This document shows, piece after piece, positions 9,664 to 19,728 of a stretch of DNA of 34,638 nt (positions are counted from its first letter, which is position 1; the number at the start of each line of letters is the position of its first letter). The stretch spans positions 1 to 34,638 of the forward strand of contig QANT01007448.1 in the NCBI GenBank assembly GCA_003254885.1. The letters are read 5' to 3'. A model generated the notes under the pieces. It worked only from the letters and a program-made list of their open reading frames with translations. It was not told the DNA's origin and did not search any database. Made by a program: the position numbers and the translations under genes. This stretch comes from Purshia tridentata. Taxonomy: Eukaryota > Streptophyta > Magnoliopsida > Rosales > Rosaceae.

Positions 9664-10598
9664 TCAATGTGCTTTTTCCAACTCGACCTTTAAGCGTTCA
9701 ACATTGGCCCGAGTCACTACTAGCCGCACATAGGCATTAAAATAATGTCATTCCAAAGTTGGAACGAGGGCATGAATTTGAGCACTATGTCACCCCGAGC
9801 TTAAACTCCAGTTCTTTGAACGAAATTTTAACCCTCGAGGTGCAACCAAGCGGCGCTTCATTTTTTGCTTTGCAACGCCATTTTTTCTGTAATTTCACAC
9901 ATACTAGCCAAAACACCTTTCTCCACTTATATCAGCCTACATTTCATAAAAGTCTAGCGAAAGGAAGTCTTGAGTTCTCAAACTAGACCCTCAAAGCACT
10001 CGATTACTATCCTCGAGGCTGAGAACCTTACACTCAGTCAATTTTCTTCTCTCATATTCAAGGCAAGACTCTTGAAAAAGATATAAGTATTTTGCAGTCG
10101 AAGTTTGAACAAGCATATTAAGTTGCAAAAGGTGCAAAAGAAAAATAAGAAAATAAAAAAATGATGAATAGACAAATGGAAAAAAATAAACAGAGGCAGG
10201 GTATAGGAGCATACCTCGTAGACATAGAAGGAAGCTTCAAAAGCCACATCCTTGCAACTTATTCTAGACAAATACGCCCAACCCTTAGGAAGGATCAACT
10301 CGCGAGCAATGGAGTGACAGATCATCGGGGAAGTGATGCCACTATCTTCCTCATTCACCAAAGTGTTATTCGATTTAAAGAATTTTGGAGCCCATATAGA
10401 CGGATCTGAAGCATCAAAGTCATACGTCTCGTGTAAAATAGAAGGGCTCAGCCTATGAATGTGCCGCAAGTTCAAGGGCGGCTCAACCTCGAGGGAAGAA
10501 GATTTCTTCTTCTTGACAACCGTCTCCCAATTGGACTCGGGGGTAGAAAGTTCAAAGCCATCAGAATCATCGGAAACACACAGGCGAGCACTCTTCAT
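9664..10598 (-). pseudogene. Decayed antisense gene inside the pol-less LTR element
   Basis: Opposite to gag, a frame opens with ATG at 10598 and runs 128 codons to a good 5' splice site, GAG|GTATGC, at 10217/10214. The piece is mixed in composition (acidic Ser-rich start, KKKKSSS near residue 32-38, then ELILPKGWAYLSR) and reads like real protein, with no family recognised. Beyond the presumed intron, coiled-coil-like segments appear on the same strand, CLEYERRKLTECKVLSLED (about 10063-10007) and RANVERLKVELEKAH ending at a TGA at 9664, in inconsistent frames. Tat-lineage elements such as maize Grande are known to carry an extra antisense gene between pol and the 3' LTR; position and orientation here match that habit. 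Function is unknown. Confidence 0.5.
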
Positions 10599-11015
10599 TC
10601 TAGGCCAAAGTCTAGCCTCCGCAGCCTATACTCAAATCAGAGTCGCGCCTCTTCAATCAATTTTAGAATCGAATCCTCCTCAATTAATTAAAGGCCAGTT
10701 TCCTACCTCCTAAACCTAAAAATTTGGCCTAAATCTCTTTGGAATATGAAGAATAAATGATCAAGTCACACTCTCAAAAAATCCTAAGAAGCTTAACATG
10801 ACCAAGCCTTTCGCTTAAAGCTTGCTGGAGAATGCAAAACGATGGATTCATTTCGCCCTTTCACAGTTCAAAGAAAATTTTAAAAGGTGCCTGTTTGCAA
10901 AAAAGAAAAAAAGAAACAACAAGGAAGTCCTATTTCAATGAGAATTCATGAAGATATTTCTTTTACCTCCTAAGTCAAGCAATTAGAGTCATACATGGAA
11001 ATGGAAAGGGGCCAT

Positions 11016-11659
11016 TGGTTGGAGCAAAAAATTACAGCGACACGTGGCAACTTCTTATTCGCAACAAGAAATTCAAAGACCCGATCAAAGGTAATTTGTC
11101 ATTTAAATACATGGATAATTAGTTAAATAAATTAAATTAGAAGGAATCCTATTAAATCTTAACAACCAAAATATTATCTCGATTATCAAATATTATCACA
11201 TAAATTAAAAATGAAAAATTAAAAAATAATTAAGGAGTAAAATTAAGAGAAAACGTGAGGAATAAATTCCCACGTTGTCACCCATCAAAGTGGCCGAAAA
11301 GTTCAAGGGAAAATTTCATGATTTTCTCCAACCAAGCCAAAAATTGAGGAAGGCAATTAGCAGGAAAAAATCATGAGATCAGTTAAAGAAACCCATACAA
11401 ATATCACATAGAGTTCATTTACAAAGGTACGCACAATCATTTCTAAAAAGACTTGGGAATTCCTGCCACTGACTTAGACATCGGAGAAGCTTTTACAGGT
11501 ACCCCCATTCACTTGTAGAGAAGAAGATTGAGGCCAATCCCAAAGAAAAATCAAACCAATCAAATCACTCCACGTCATCGTTCAAGCTTTAAAATTAATC
11601 ATTGTCAACTAATTTTCTCAAAAATTTTCTCTGCGAGATAATTTGGGTTCAGTTCAACA
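11016..11659 (+). repeat. 3' LTR of the pol-less element
   Basis: It starts TGGTTGGAG after the purine tract and ends GGGTTCAGTTCAACA. It is longer than the 5' LTR through small insertions, including a repeated AAATTTTCTC phrase near 11605-11630. Divergence from the 5' copy is moderate, with substitutions throughout. Confidence 0.82.
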
Positions 11660-11866
11660 TCTAGCATATTGTTATTATTATTGTTGTTTATATATGATCA
11701 TCGGTCATTATCATTCATCAAACAAAATTGACTGGAGCACACACTTAATTACAGATGTGATGATGATTGATTATTGTTGTGATGGAAAGATGATCTTTTG
11801 AATAGTTACAATCAAATTAAATAAGCCCAACTAGTAAGATCTCACAATATCAAGCGAAGCTAGCCT

Positions 11867-11966
11867 AGAAATATATCCGAACTTTGGTTATTATATATAC
11901 ATCATGTACACACATTGTGTTACTTGTGTATAGAAATATATCCGAACTTTGGTTATTATATATACA
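11867..11966. repeat. 65-bp tandem duplication split by the copia element
   Basis: The unit AGAAATATATCCGAACTTTGG...TTGTGTAT starts at 11867 and again at 11932. The second copy is cut after ATATATACA at 11966 by the copia insertion and resumes at 16073 (ATACATCATGTACACAC...) on the far side, ending near 16107. The duplication therefore predates the insertion. Confidence 0.9.
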
Positions 11967-12232
11967 TGTTGAGAAATGATTAATTTATATTTATTAGTCT
12001 TCAGCTGTTAATTAATTGAGTGGCTGCAGTACTTAGTGTCTTGATGGGTATTGTCTGTCTTGGAATGTATAAAGTCTATTTAAGATGTAGTGCCTTTAAT
12101 GCGGTAGTTGATTGTTGTAAGTCTGTACCTCTTATATCAGGAGTGTCTTTCTCCTGAGCTCTTATGAATGAAAGAATGTTTTTGCACCGTGGATTTCTGG
12201 TTTTCTTCTTTGTTCTCTTTTTCTAAACTTCA
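11967..12232 (+). repeat. 5' LTR of copia element 1
   Basis: 266 bp, TG...CA ends. Against the 3' LTR only two mismatches are seen, both near 12177-12180 (GTT against CTC). Within it, TATAAAG at about 12068 may be the promoter TATA word. Confidence 0.95.
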
Positions 12233-12250
12233 TGGTATCAGAGCAGGCTC
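12233..12250 (+). other. Primer-binding site of copia element 1
   Basis: TGGTATCAGAGCAGGCTC lies immediately after the LTR. TGGTATCAGAGC is the standard plant copia site complementary to the 3' end of initiator methionine tRNA. Confidence 0.95.
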
Positions 12251-12299
12251 TTAGAACTTATTGTTAAACCTGTTCTGTATTCTACTATTGGTCCTTCTC

Positions 12300-12640
12300 A
12301 TGGAAGACAGAAAAGAATCGTCATCTAGAAGGGGATGGAAAACTGTGATTTGTGATCATGTGGGAAATTCAGACATACTAAAGATAGTTGCTGGATTCTT
12401 TATCCACACTTAAAGTCAAAAGGTGGAAAAGAAAACAAAGGCTCACTTGAGAAGACAGCAAATCAAGTTGCAACTGAAGCTTCAGTTAATCAAGCAACGT
12501 TGCATTCTGCTCTTATCGAACAGCTTGCACAACTACTTCAACAACTCACCAAAAATGAGAATCCTTCAATTAATGGCACATCTTCTACCTGTGAACCAGG
12601 TACTCTTCATGGCTCTTTGAGTGTTTTGGCTTCTGTTGCT
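12300..12640 (+). pseudogene. gag remnant: start joined to the zinc-knuckle region
   Basis: An ATG at 12300 opens about 17 codons and then runs directly into the end of gag. The capsid part (normally 200 or more residues) is absent. The CCHC nucleocapsid knuckle (12351-12391) is visible but crossed by a one-base deletion, so its cysteines are split between two frames. Downstream the frame reads an Ala/Gln-rich linker (about 12430-12560) leading into protease. The product could not form particles, so packaging would need gag from another element. Confidence 0.75.
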
Positions 12641-15600
12641 TCAAAATCAAATGTTTGGGTTATTGACACCGGAGCTACAGATCATATGACAAGTAATAAA
12701 GATGCTCTTCAAAATTTTAAACCTTCAAATGAAAAGCAGTCTGTGTCTTTGGCTAATGGAGCTACTGTACCAGTTCAAGGTCATGGAGAAATTCATTTCT
12801 TTGGTTCCCATATTAGCTCCGAAGTTCTTTATCTGCCCTCATTTCCTATACAATTATTATCTGTTGGGAAACTAACTACTGCACATAACTGTGATGCCAT
12901 TTTCTCCTCTAAAAATGTAATTTTTCAAGATCGCATCACAAAGAAGAAGATTGGTGAAGGAGTCTTTATAAATGGTCTCTACTTGCTGCATCAACCCATT
13001 ACTTTTGCAAATGCTCTTCAAGTCAAGGCATCTCAAGATAGAGATCTGTGGCATAAGAGATTGGGCCATCCCTCTAGCCGTGTTCTTTCCCATCTCTTTC
13101 CTAAATTTGCAGCCGATTCTATTTCGTGTGAAGTTTGTCATCTTTCAAAGCAGACCAGGTTGCCTTTCAAGCATTCTTTATCAAGAACCAACAAGCCATT
13201 TGAGTTGATTCATTCAGATTTATGGGGACCTGCCCCGTTGGATTCTTATGATGGATTTAGATATTTTGTTATTTTTGTTGATGATTGGTCTTGAGCCACA
13301 TGGTTGTACTTGATGAAATCTAAAGCCGAAGTTACTCAAATTTTCAAAGATTTTTGTAAAATGGTTGCAAATCAGTTTGGTGCTAAAATTAAAATTTTGC
13401 GTTCCGAAACGGGACTGAATATATGAAAGGTCAACTCTCAACCTTCATGACTGATGAGGGAATTATTCATGAAACAAGCTGTGTTGGCACTCCACAGCAA
13501 AATGGAATTGCGGAAAGGAAAAATAGAGATCTTCTTGAAAAAACAAGATCACTTATGCTACAAAAGAATGTTCCCAAATGCTACTGGTCTCATGTGATTC
13601 TTGCAGCCACATATTTAATCAACAGATTGCCTAGTCGAGTTCTTAACTTCAAGTCACCTATGGAAACTATTAAAGGAAGGAAGCTTGATCTTTCTCATTT
13701 AAGAGTTTTTGGGTGTTTATGTTATGTGCATATTCAATCTATGCATCGCGATAAATTTGATCCAAGGGCTGAAAAATGTGTATTCCTTGGATATTCAAGT
13801 ACGCAAAAAGGATACAAGTGCTACAATCCAAGAACGAAGAAGATGGTTATCTCGTGATGTTATTTTTGAAGAAGGAAAAGCTTACTTTGAAAAACAATTG
13901 CAGGATGGATCTAAGGGGGAGCACTTGTTCAATCTTGTTCCTCTTCCAATTATTGATGATGTAGAGGAGTCAATATCTTTAAGAGATGTATCATCACACA
14001 TACCAACAGCTGTGTCGCTTGATGAAGAGTCCATCAACAATGAGACAAATACTAATTATCTCACAGTCCCACCAGCTTCTCCTACTGTTTCACCAGCTCC
14101 TATTGCTCCACGAAGATCTTCAAGGGTTCCCCAACAATCAAAGAAGCTCAAAGATTTCATTACTTATCATACTGTGAGGTACCCAATTCAAAAATATTTG
14201 CATTATGATAATGTATCTCAATTTCATTCTGCTTTCCTGTGCAAAATTTCAAAAGGCTTAGAACCTTCAAGCTTACAAGAAGCTAAATCTCAAACGGTAT
14301 GGAAGAATGCAATGAAAGAGGAGCTTCAAGCTCTTAAAGACAACAAGACCTGGACCATTACGAAGCTGCCCAAAGGAAAAAAACCAGTGGGATGTCGATG
14401 GGTATATAAGATTAAGTATAAAAATGATGGATCAATTGAAAGGCACAAGGCGCGACTTGTTGCAAAGGGGTTTACACAGACCTATGGAGTAGATTACAAA
14501 GAGACTTATGCCCCTGTCGCTAAGATGAACACTGTTCGGGTTCTTTTATCTATTGCAGTCAATCATAATTGGCCTTTATTCCAAATGGATGTAAAAAATG
14601 CTTTTTTACATGGAGATTTGGAGGAAGAAGTTTACATGACCATTCCTCCTGGACATCCACAAGAATCTCAAAAGGGTATGGTCTGCAAGTTGCATAAGGC
14701 TCTCTACGGTTTGAAACAATCTCCTAGAGCATGGTATGCAAAGCTAAGCTCCGTTCTCTTTAGTTCAGGATTCCAAAGAAGCGCTGCAGACTCTTCATTA
14801 TTTGTTAAAAGGAGTCATTTAGGAACAACTACTGCTGTACTGATTTAACGTTGATGATATTGTTATAACAGGGAGTGACATGGAAGAAATCAGATCACTC
14901 AAATCTTTTCTTCATAAGAATTTTGCCATTAAAGATTTGGGTGCTTTAAAGTACTTCCTTGGAATAGAAGTTGCTTATTCAAAGAAGGGATTGTTTCTGA
15001 ATCAAAGGAAATACGTCTTGGATTTGTTACAAGAAACTGGAAAGCTTGGTGTCAGACCAGTTTGTAATCCAATTGACAACAATAATAAGCTCGGCTTGGA
15101 TGGAGATTTGATGTCTAACATTGGGCGGTATCAAAGGCTAGTTGGTCGACTTATTTATCTTACTATCACTCGTCCTGACATCACTCATGCTGTTAGTCTT
15201 GTCAGCCAATTTATGCATGCCCCAAGAAAATGTCATATGAGAGCTGTTGATCGAATTCTTCGTTACCTCAAGGGAACTCCAGGTCGAGGAATACTGATGA
15301 AGAAGAATAATAGTGCTGAGATTGTTGGGTACAGTGACGCTGGTTGGGCAGGATATAAAATAGATCGAAAGTCCACTACTGGATATTGTGTTTTTGTTGG
15401 TGGGAATCTAGTTACATGGAAGAGTAAAAAACAGAATGTAGTTGCACGCTCTAGTGCAGAAGCAGAATATAGAGCAATGGCTTCTACAACTAGTGAACTA
15501 ATTTGGATCAAAGCTCTCCTAAAAGATTTGGGATTCAATTCCTTACAACCCATGAAGATGTTGTGTGATAATCAAGCTGCTAGGCACATTGCATCTAACC

Positions 15601-15812
15601 CTGTGTTTCATGAAAGAACAAAGCACATTGAGATAGATTGCCATTTTGTTCGAGAAAAGGTCCAGGCTGGCATAATTCAAACAAAGTTTGTCCGAAGTGG
15701 TGAACAATTAGCTGACATATTCACCAAGGGGTTGCCGTTAAATCAATTTCAGAAGATTCTTTCCAAGCTTGGCTCCCTTGACATCTTCGCTCAGCTTGAG
15801 GGGGAGTGTTGA
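12641..15812 (+). pseudogene. copia pol (protease, integrase, RT, RNase H), broken
   Basis: The order is protease with VIDTGATDHM (about 12658); GAG-pre-integrase with DLWHKRLGHPS and its Cys pair CEVC (13042-13140); integrase core with HSDLWGP (about 13211) and QNGIAERKN (about 13498); RT from about 14290 with [17 protein letters not shown] and LYGLKQSPRAW; RNase H with YSDAGWAG (about 15331), SSAEAEYRA (about 15451) and LCDNQAA (about 15560), ending 15812 just inside the LTR. Lesions are a TGA stop at 13292 in integrase, a one-base loss near 13409, a frame change near 13855, and a one-base insertion at about 14846 inside the RT YVDD motif. The second integrase acidic residue (about 13406) reads Glu instead of Asp. 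It cannot make an active polyprotein. Confidence 0.93.
15794..15806 (+). other. Polypurine tract of copia element 1
   Basis: GCTTGAGGGGGAG lies immediately before the 3' LTR, the usual plus-strand primer of copia elements. Confidence 0.9.
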
Positions 15813-16072
15813 GAAATGATTAATTTATATTTATTAGTCTTCAGCTGTTAATTAATTGAGTGGCTGCAGTACTTAGTGTCTTGATGGGTATTGTCTGTCT
15901 TGGAATGTATAAAGTCTATTTAAGATGTAGTGCCTTTAATGCGGTAGTTGATTGTTGTAAGTCTGTACCTCTTATATCAGGAGTGTCTTTCTCCTGAGCT
16001 CTTATGAATGAAAGAATCTCTTTGCACCGTGGATTTCTGGTTTTCTTCTTTGTTCTCTTTTTCTAAACTTCA
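15807..16072 (+). repeat. 3' LTR of copia element 1
   Basis: 266 bp, matching the 5' LTR except for two bases at 16018 and 16020. The pol frame stops six bases inside it. Confidence 0.95.
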
Positions 16073-16149
16073 ATACATCATGTACACACATTGTGTTACT
16101 TGTGTATGGATGATATAGGGCCGGCCTGAATTCTAGGAATATGAAGACC

Positions 16150-17071
16150 CTAGACAGTCGTCTTCTTCTCCTTGGCCTGCCCCCCACGTAGAGCTCTAAG
16201 CACCCTGGAGTGAGGAGCATCAGGGTCACCATGTATTGCATTGTGTTTCCATATCCTTGTAGCTCTCTCCAATGCCTCCTCAGCCGTATCCAGCTGCTCA
16301 GGCCTCCAACCAATGACATCTCTGGCTGCACCAGCATCAGCCGTGCCGTCGGTGGCACGGGTAATGGGCTTTCGGGTGTCGGCGAACTCAATCTCTGCCA
16401 ATGGTGAGGCCTTGTGGTGCTTGTAGTACTCCTGTTCATCCTCTTGTTGCTCTTCCCTATCTTTCTGCTCCTCCTCCTTGTTCCTTGGCCACGGGCTGCC
16501 GTCTAGCCCAGCGCAGCTCACCTCTTCTAATATTCTTGCTCCTGTTCCGTGGCTGCAGCTACGCTTCTGCTGATTAATAGTTGGGTTCAAGGGCACACTT
16601 CTGCTCTCTAGCCTTGGAGAGCTACCAGGTGGATATGGGGGTTTAGTACCAATTGATGGTGCTTCAAGTGGTTCTGTTCCTTTTCCCTTTCCATTATGTT
16701 CTCCTTTCTCTGGTTCAATATTTTTTGTGCCCTACACACACACACGTACACACACATATATCCTTATCTAGTATATATGATCTATCAGTTGAATATTTGT
16801 AAATTAATTAATTGCAAAAATATGTTAGTAGTCTACAGAGAAGTAGATGCATGATGTTACGTACTTCATGAGGTTCTGCGGTGTCGAGAGCAGGGTCAGA
16901 ATCAAAGTCCCCAGCGTGCAAAGCAGGATCAGCAGTGCGACCAGCCGTGGACGCCGAGGCAAGTCCTCGAGCGCCTCGGAGAGCTTCAGCTTGGTTAGAA
17001 TAGTAGATCAGGACCCTCACCCAGTAACTAAAACTGGACCTTTTTGCTATACCACCCAATCTTGATTGCAT
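16150..17071 (-). CDS. Plant-specific acidic protein with predicted mitochondrial presequence (262 aa)
   Basis: Two exons: complement of 16865-17071 (69 codons) and 16150-16731 (194 codons with stop). The intron is phase 0, with donor GAA|GTACGT and acceptor TGTGTAG|GGC after a pyrimidine-rich stretch. Residues 1-40 are Arg/Ser/Tyr/Ala-rich with almost no acidic residues, then GRTADPALHAGDFDSD, which looks like an organelle (mitochondrial) presequence. The middle is Pro/Ser-rich and then Glu/Lys/Gln-rich (EEEQKDREEQQEDEQEYY). The conserved C-terminal part holds SPLAEIEFADTRKPIT and GWRPEQLDTAEEALERA, and ends DPDAPHSRVLRALRG plus a Lys-rich tail. These match a family of uncharacterised plant proteins as I remember them; biochemical role unknown. 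It is the same strand as the next gene upstream (816 bp gap). A copia element has landed 78 bp past its stop codon and may influence its 3' UTR. Confidence 0.87.
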
Positions 17072-17887
17072 GATCGATACAGATGCAGATGCTCCTCAAC
17101 TACTTCTTCCTAATTGAATTGGTTTCTTTGATTGGATTTAATGGTTACTCCTAAATTCCTAATTGAACATGGACAAGAACAAACACACAGCGGGGTGGCC
17201 GGTATGGTCTAGAAGACACAGCTGCTAGACTTGTATTGTGTGATCCAACTATGAAGACACGTGTGACTTGCACTGATGTGGCAACACTTTATAATGTCTT
17301 GGTGTGCTTTGCGTGTCACCTTCTGGCTCTTTCAAGTTCTTTCTTTCTTGCTTTATGTCAATAAAATAAAGTATAAAGAGGGCATCACTCAGGAGGAACC
17401 CAGAAGCAAGTAGAAGCTGCCTCAGATAGCTTTAATAATTTATGTGTTTGGTCTCTCAATTAATCTTGGGTCGAATAGGCCCAACTCTTTACAAATCATG
17501 CCATTTAGAGATAAAACCCGGCCCATATATTCTGGCCCTATGCACATAGCGACAGATTGACAGACAACCAGTCTTGTTTGTTTCCTCAGTTTTAGACACC
17601 AGACACTTGCGTGAGTGGTCCAACTACTCCAACGCACAACAAAACTAACCAACAAATGTGCACAGGCGAGGCTTGCCCCAATAATAATAATGCATTCGTC
17701 ATTTGGCTAATCACAAGAAAAACAGTACATTAAGTCTGATCTTAAGTCGCAATATAAAAAAGTTCTAGTTAGTGACAAATTTAAGAGTTAACACGTGTTT
17801 ACAACTAATGAAGTCTGATCAGCTTCCTAGCTACTAGTAACTGTCCACAATAATACAGTTGATGACATGCATACAATACATGTTTAA
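17072..17887. other. Intergenic spacer: promoter of the 262-aa gene and 3' region of the P-loop gene
   Basis: The proximal part is the presumed promoter of the minus-strand gene starting at 17071. The short minus frame at 17440-17655 has no domain, no splice context and no credible start, and is not called. No RNA gene or mobile element was recognised. Confidence 0.6.
17257..17264. promoter_or_regulatory. Palindromic G-box/ABRE-like element
   Basis: ACACGTGT lies 186 bp upstream of the start codon of the 262-aa gene. It contains CACGTG, the core bound by plant bZIP and bHLH factors, and ACGTGT as in ABA-response elements. A TATAAAG word on the minus strand lies about 25 bp further upstream. 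Function is inferred from the motif alone. Confidence 0.4.
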
Positions 17888-19462
17888 TTAATATTTGAGT
17901 AGTTTTTTATCCCTTTGACCGAGCTTGAAGCAAATGTGAGCAAGGAGAGAAAAGAGAGAACCAAGGAACGCCATAATCCCGAATAATATGAGCAATGCCC
18001 AGTCGTGGTGGGTTTTCTTTGGCAAGTGGGTCCTGTCTGAGATGAGCAATGCCCTATATACTGCTTCTGTTAGGGCATAGGCTGAGACAGGGTCTGATTC
18101 TTGGGCCAGAAAACCATACTCTGTAAGGCACACGATATCATATACTCCACTAGTCTCTGATATACCTAAGCATTCACATATTTTTAGCCGCCCATCAATC
18201 CTCTCCTCAGTTGATAACATGTCACCATGTGTCAATATCAAGATCGGCTTCTCATCATCTGCATATACATATGCATGTTGTAATGAACACTGTATATATG
18301 TTCCTTAATTAATTAATTAACTAACATCTTGTAGTAATTAACAATATTCCTCAATTAATTGTCCATATATAGCATATTATTGAAACTCAAGGATATGCAT
18401 GGTATTATCACTTAATAAATTAAACAAATAGATCAAGATAGAATTAAGTAATTAGGAAGGACTTGAACTAGCTTACTGCAATTTCTGAAAGCATTAGAGC
18501 AGAAAAGCTGTTTTGTGGCCTCCATTGGCTTAGAATCACCAGCTCTAAATGCCTTGTAGATCTCTGCCATGTTGGCCACCACCATTGCACAGTTCACTCT
18601 CCTCCTCACAAACTTTGAAGACGATTCCGACATAAGAAGAGCCATATCATCATCTTTCATTAACGCAGCGTCCCCAGATCTTAAGCACACTTGGTTGTGT
18701 TTAACCCCATCATTCATCCAACTTGACAATTGTTCTTCAAGACTTGGACTACTCTCATGGCCACCCATTTTCAATTCCAATTGGTCGTAATGGAATCCCC
18801 GAGAGTCATACACACAGAACCCACTTCGCAGAGACCTCAGCACATTGTGCTCTTTCAAAAACATGGTTGTGTGATCATTTCTACTACATCCTGTACACAA
18901 ATTGCCGGATATGTATATAGTTAATATATATATATATATATAGCGACATTGTAGCATAATTATTAAAAAAAATTAAAGAAATAAATAATGAAATGAGTTA
19001 ATTACCTGCAGAAGCAGCAGCAGCAGCAGAGGATGATGATGTTTGAGCAAAGGGTATGAGTCCAGAGCGACCCAAAACAGAGTACATAAGGTTGACAAGC
19101 GAGCTCTTGCCAGAAGCAGAGAAACCAACCAAGAGAATTGTGGCCACGGGTGGAATGTCCATCTTATCCTTACTGATACCTCCTATGGGCATCCAGAAGT
19201 CACCTGATCGATACATGAGCAGCTTGTGACGAAGCTCATTAAGCCCCTCATGAGTTGCAACCAAAGCCAGTCTCTCCAACTCTTTAAGCACTCTGGTCCT
19301 TGGTGTGAGGCTACAAGTGTTGGGGAGCTCATGATGAAGCTTGAGCTGCTTATGAACACACTCATCAAAATTTGCATCCGATCTCCACCAGCAATAAGGA
19401 GCGATGGATGTCGGTGACTGATCATTCTCATCTTCATCACTTGAACATAGTGGGTTCTTCAT
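17888..19462 (-). CDS. P-loop GTPase-like protein with C-terminal membrane segment (413 aa)
   Basis: Three exons: complement of 19006-19462, 18477-18890 and 17888-18258. Both introns are phase 1 with GT/AG borders (GCAG|GTAATT to TGTACAG|GATG; TGCA|GTAAGC to ATGCAG|ATGA). The joined frame of 1242 nt is uninterrupted. Residues 113-120 (GFSASGKS) form a Walker A/G1 loop; DSRG at 181-184 fits the G3 DxxG motif; THGD at 300-303 sits where G4 (T/NKxD) would be, with Lys replaced by His-Gly. Strand-like ILLVGF and PILILT precede G1 and G4. A hydrophobic helix at about 377-401 near the C-terminus with a Lys-rich tail suggests tail anchoring. It resembles an uncharacterised plant P-loop NTPase family; nucleotide specificity is not shown. 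It shares a short upstream region with the aminotransferase gene. Confidence 0.92.
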
Positions 19463-19728
19463 CTAATCTTACTGTTGAGTTGGGTTGCAAGTGCATGGAA
19501 GCAAGTTTAAAAGGAGCTGACGCATGTATGGACAAGATAGTCTTGCCATCAATGAATGAGGTCCACATGGCTCACGGGCAGCACATAGCTTTTGATTCCA
19601 AGCGCAGCTTCCTATCTCTTTCCTGCGCTACAACTTCTTCCTCTGTACTTTTATTTTACTTTAGGGGCCGGTGTGATAGTAAATTTCGGAGATTTGGCTT
19701 GAGCCTTTATAGCAATATCCTAAGGGGA
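19463..19728. promoter_or_regulatory. 266-bp bidirectional promoter region
   Basis: The start codons of the P-loop gene (19462, leftward) and the aminotransferase gene (19729, rightward) are only 266 bp apart, so both promoters and 5' UTRs must lie here or inside the opposing gene. No clear TATA box was found for either direction. The plus-strand frame of the aminotransferase stays open through the whole region (from 19372), so part of it may be coding; see findings. Confidence 0.7.

Larger units (their letters stand above)
7105..11659 (+). mobile_element. Pol-less Ty3/gypsy-type LTR retroelement
   Basis: Two related LTRs (7105-7705 and 11016-11659) flank 3.3 kb of internal DNA. The ends read TGTTGGAG and TTCAACA, and the flanking pentamers are GCTAG and TCTAG, a target duplication with one mismatch. 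A primer-binding-site-like TGGCGCTGTTTGTGG follows the 5' LTR and a purine tract (GGAAATGGAAAGGGG) precedes the 3' LTR. Inside are a broken gag (sense) and a decayed spliced-looking gene (antisense). No protease, reverse transcriptase, RNase H or integrase motif was found in any frame. It therefore resembles the non-autonomous LARD/TR-GAG class and would depend on a relative's enzymes. Several substitutions and indels between the LTRs suggest an old insertion. Confidence 0.85.
11967..16072 (+). mobile_element. Ty1/copia LTR retrotransposon, young but defective
   Basis: LTRs of 266 bp at 11967-12232 and 15807-16072 differ at only two positions. The element begins TGTTGAG, ends CTTCA, and is bounded by the 5-bp target duplication ATACA (11962-11966 and 16073-16077). 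A Met-tRNA type primer-binding site follows the 5' LTR and a polypurine tract (GCTTGAGGGGGAG) precedes the 3' LTR. Domain order protease, GAG-pre-integrase, integrase, RT, RNase H defines Ty1/copia. Most of gag is missing and pol has one stop plus several frameshifts, so it is non-autonomous; near-identical LTRs with a damaged interior suggest it was copied in trans or decayed quickly. It sits 78 bp beyond the stop codon of the neighbouring minus-strand gene. Confidence 0.95.

Noticed and set aside
12872..13441. Antisense frames over copia 1 integrase
   Set aside because: Shadows of the pol reading; no independent support.
17440..17655. 71-residue minus frame between two genes
   Set aside because: It lacks recognisable motifs and an intergenic promoter fits the region better.
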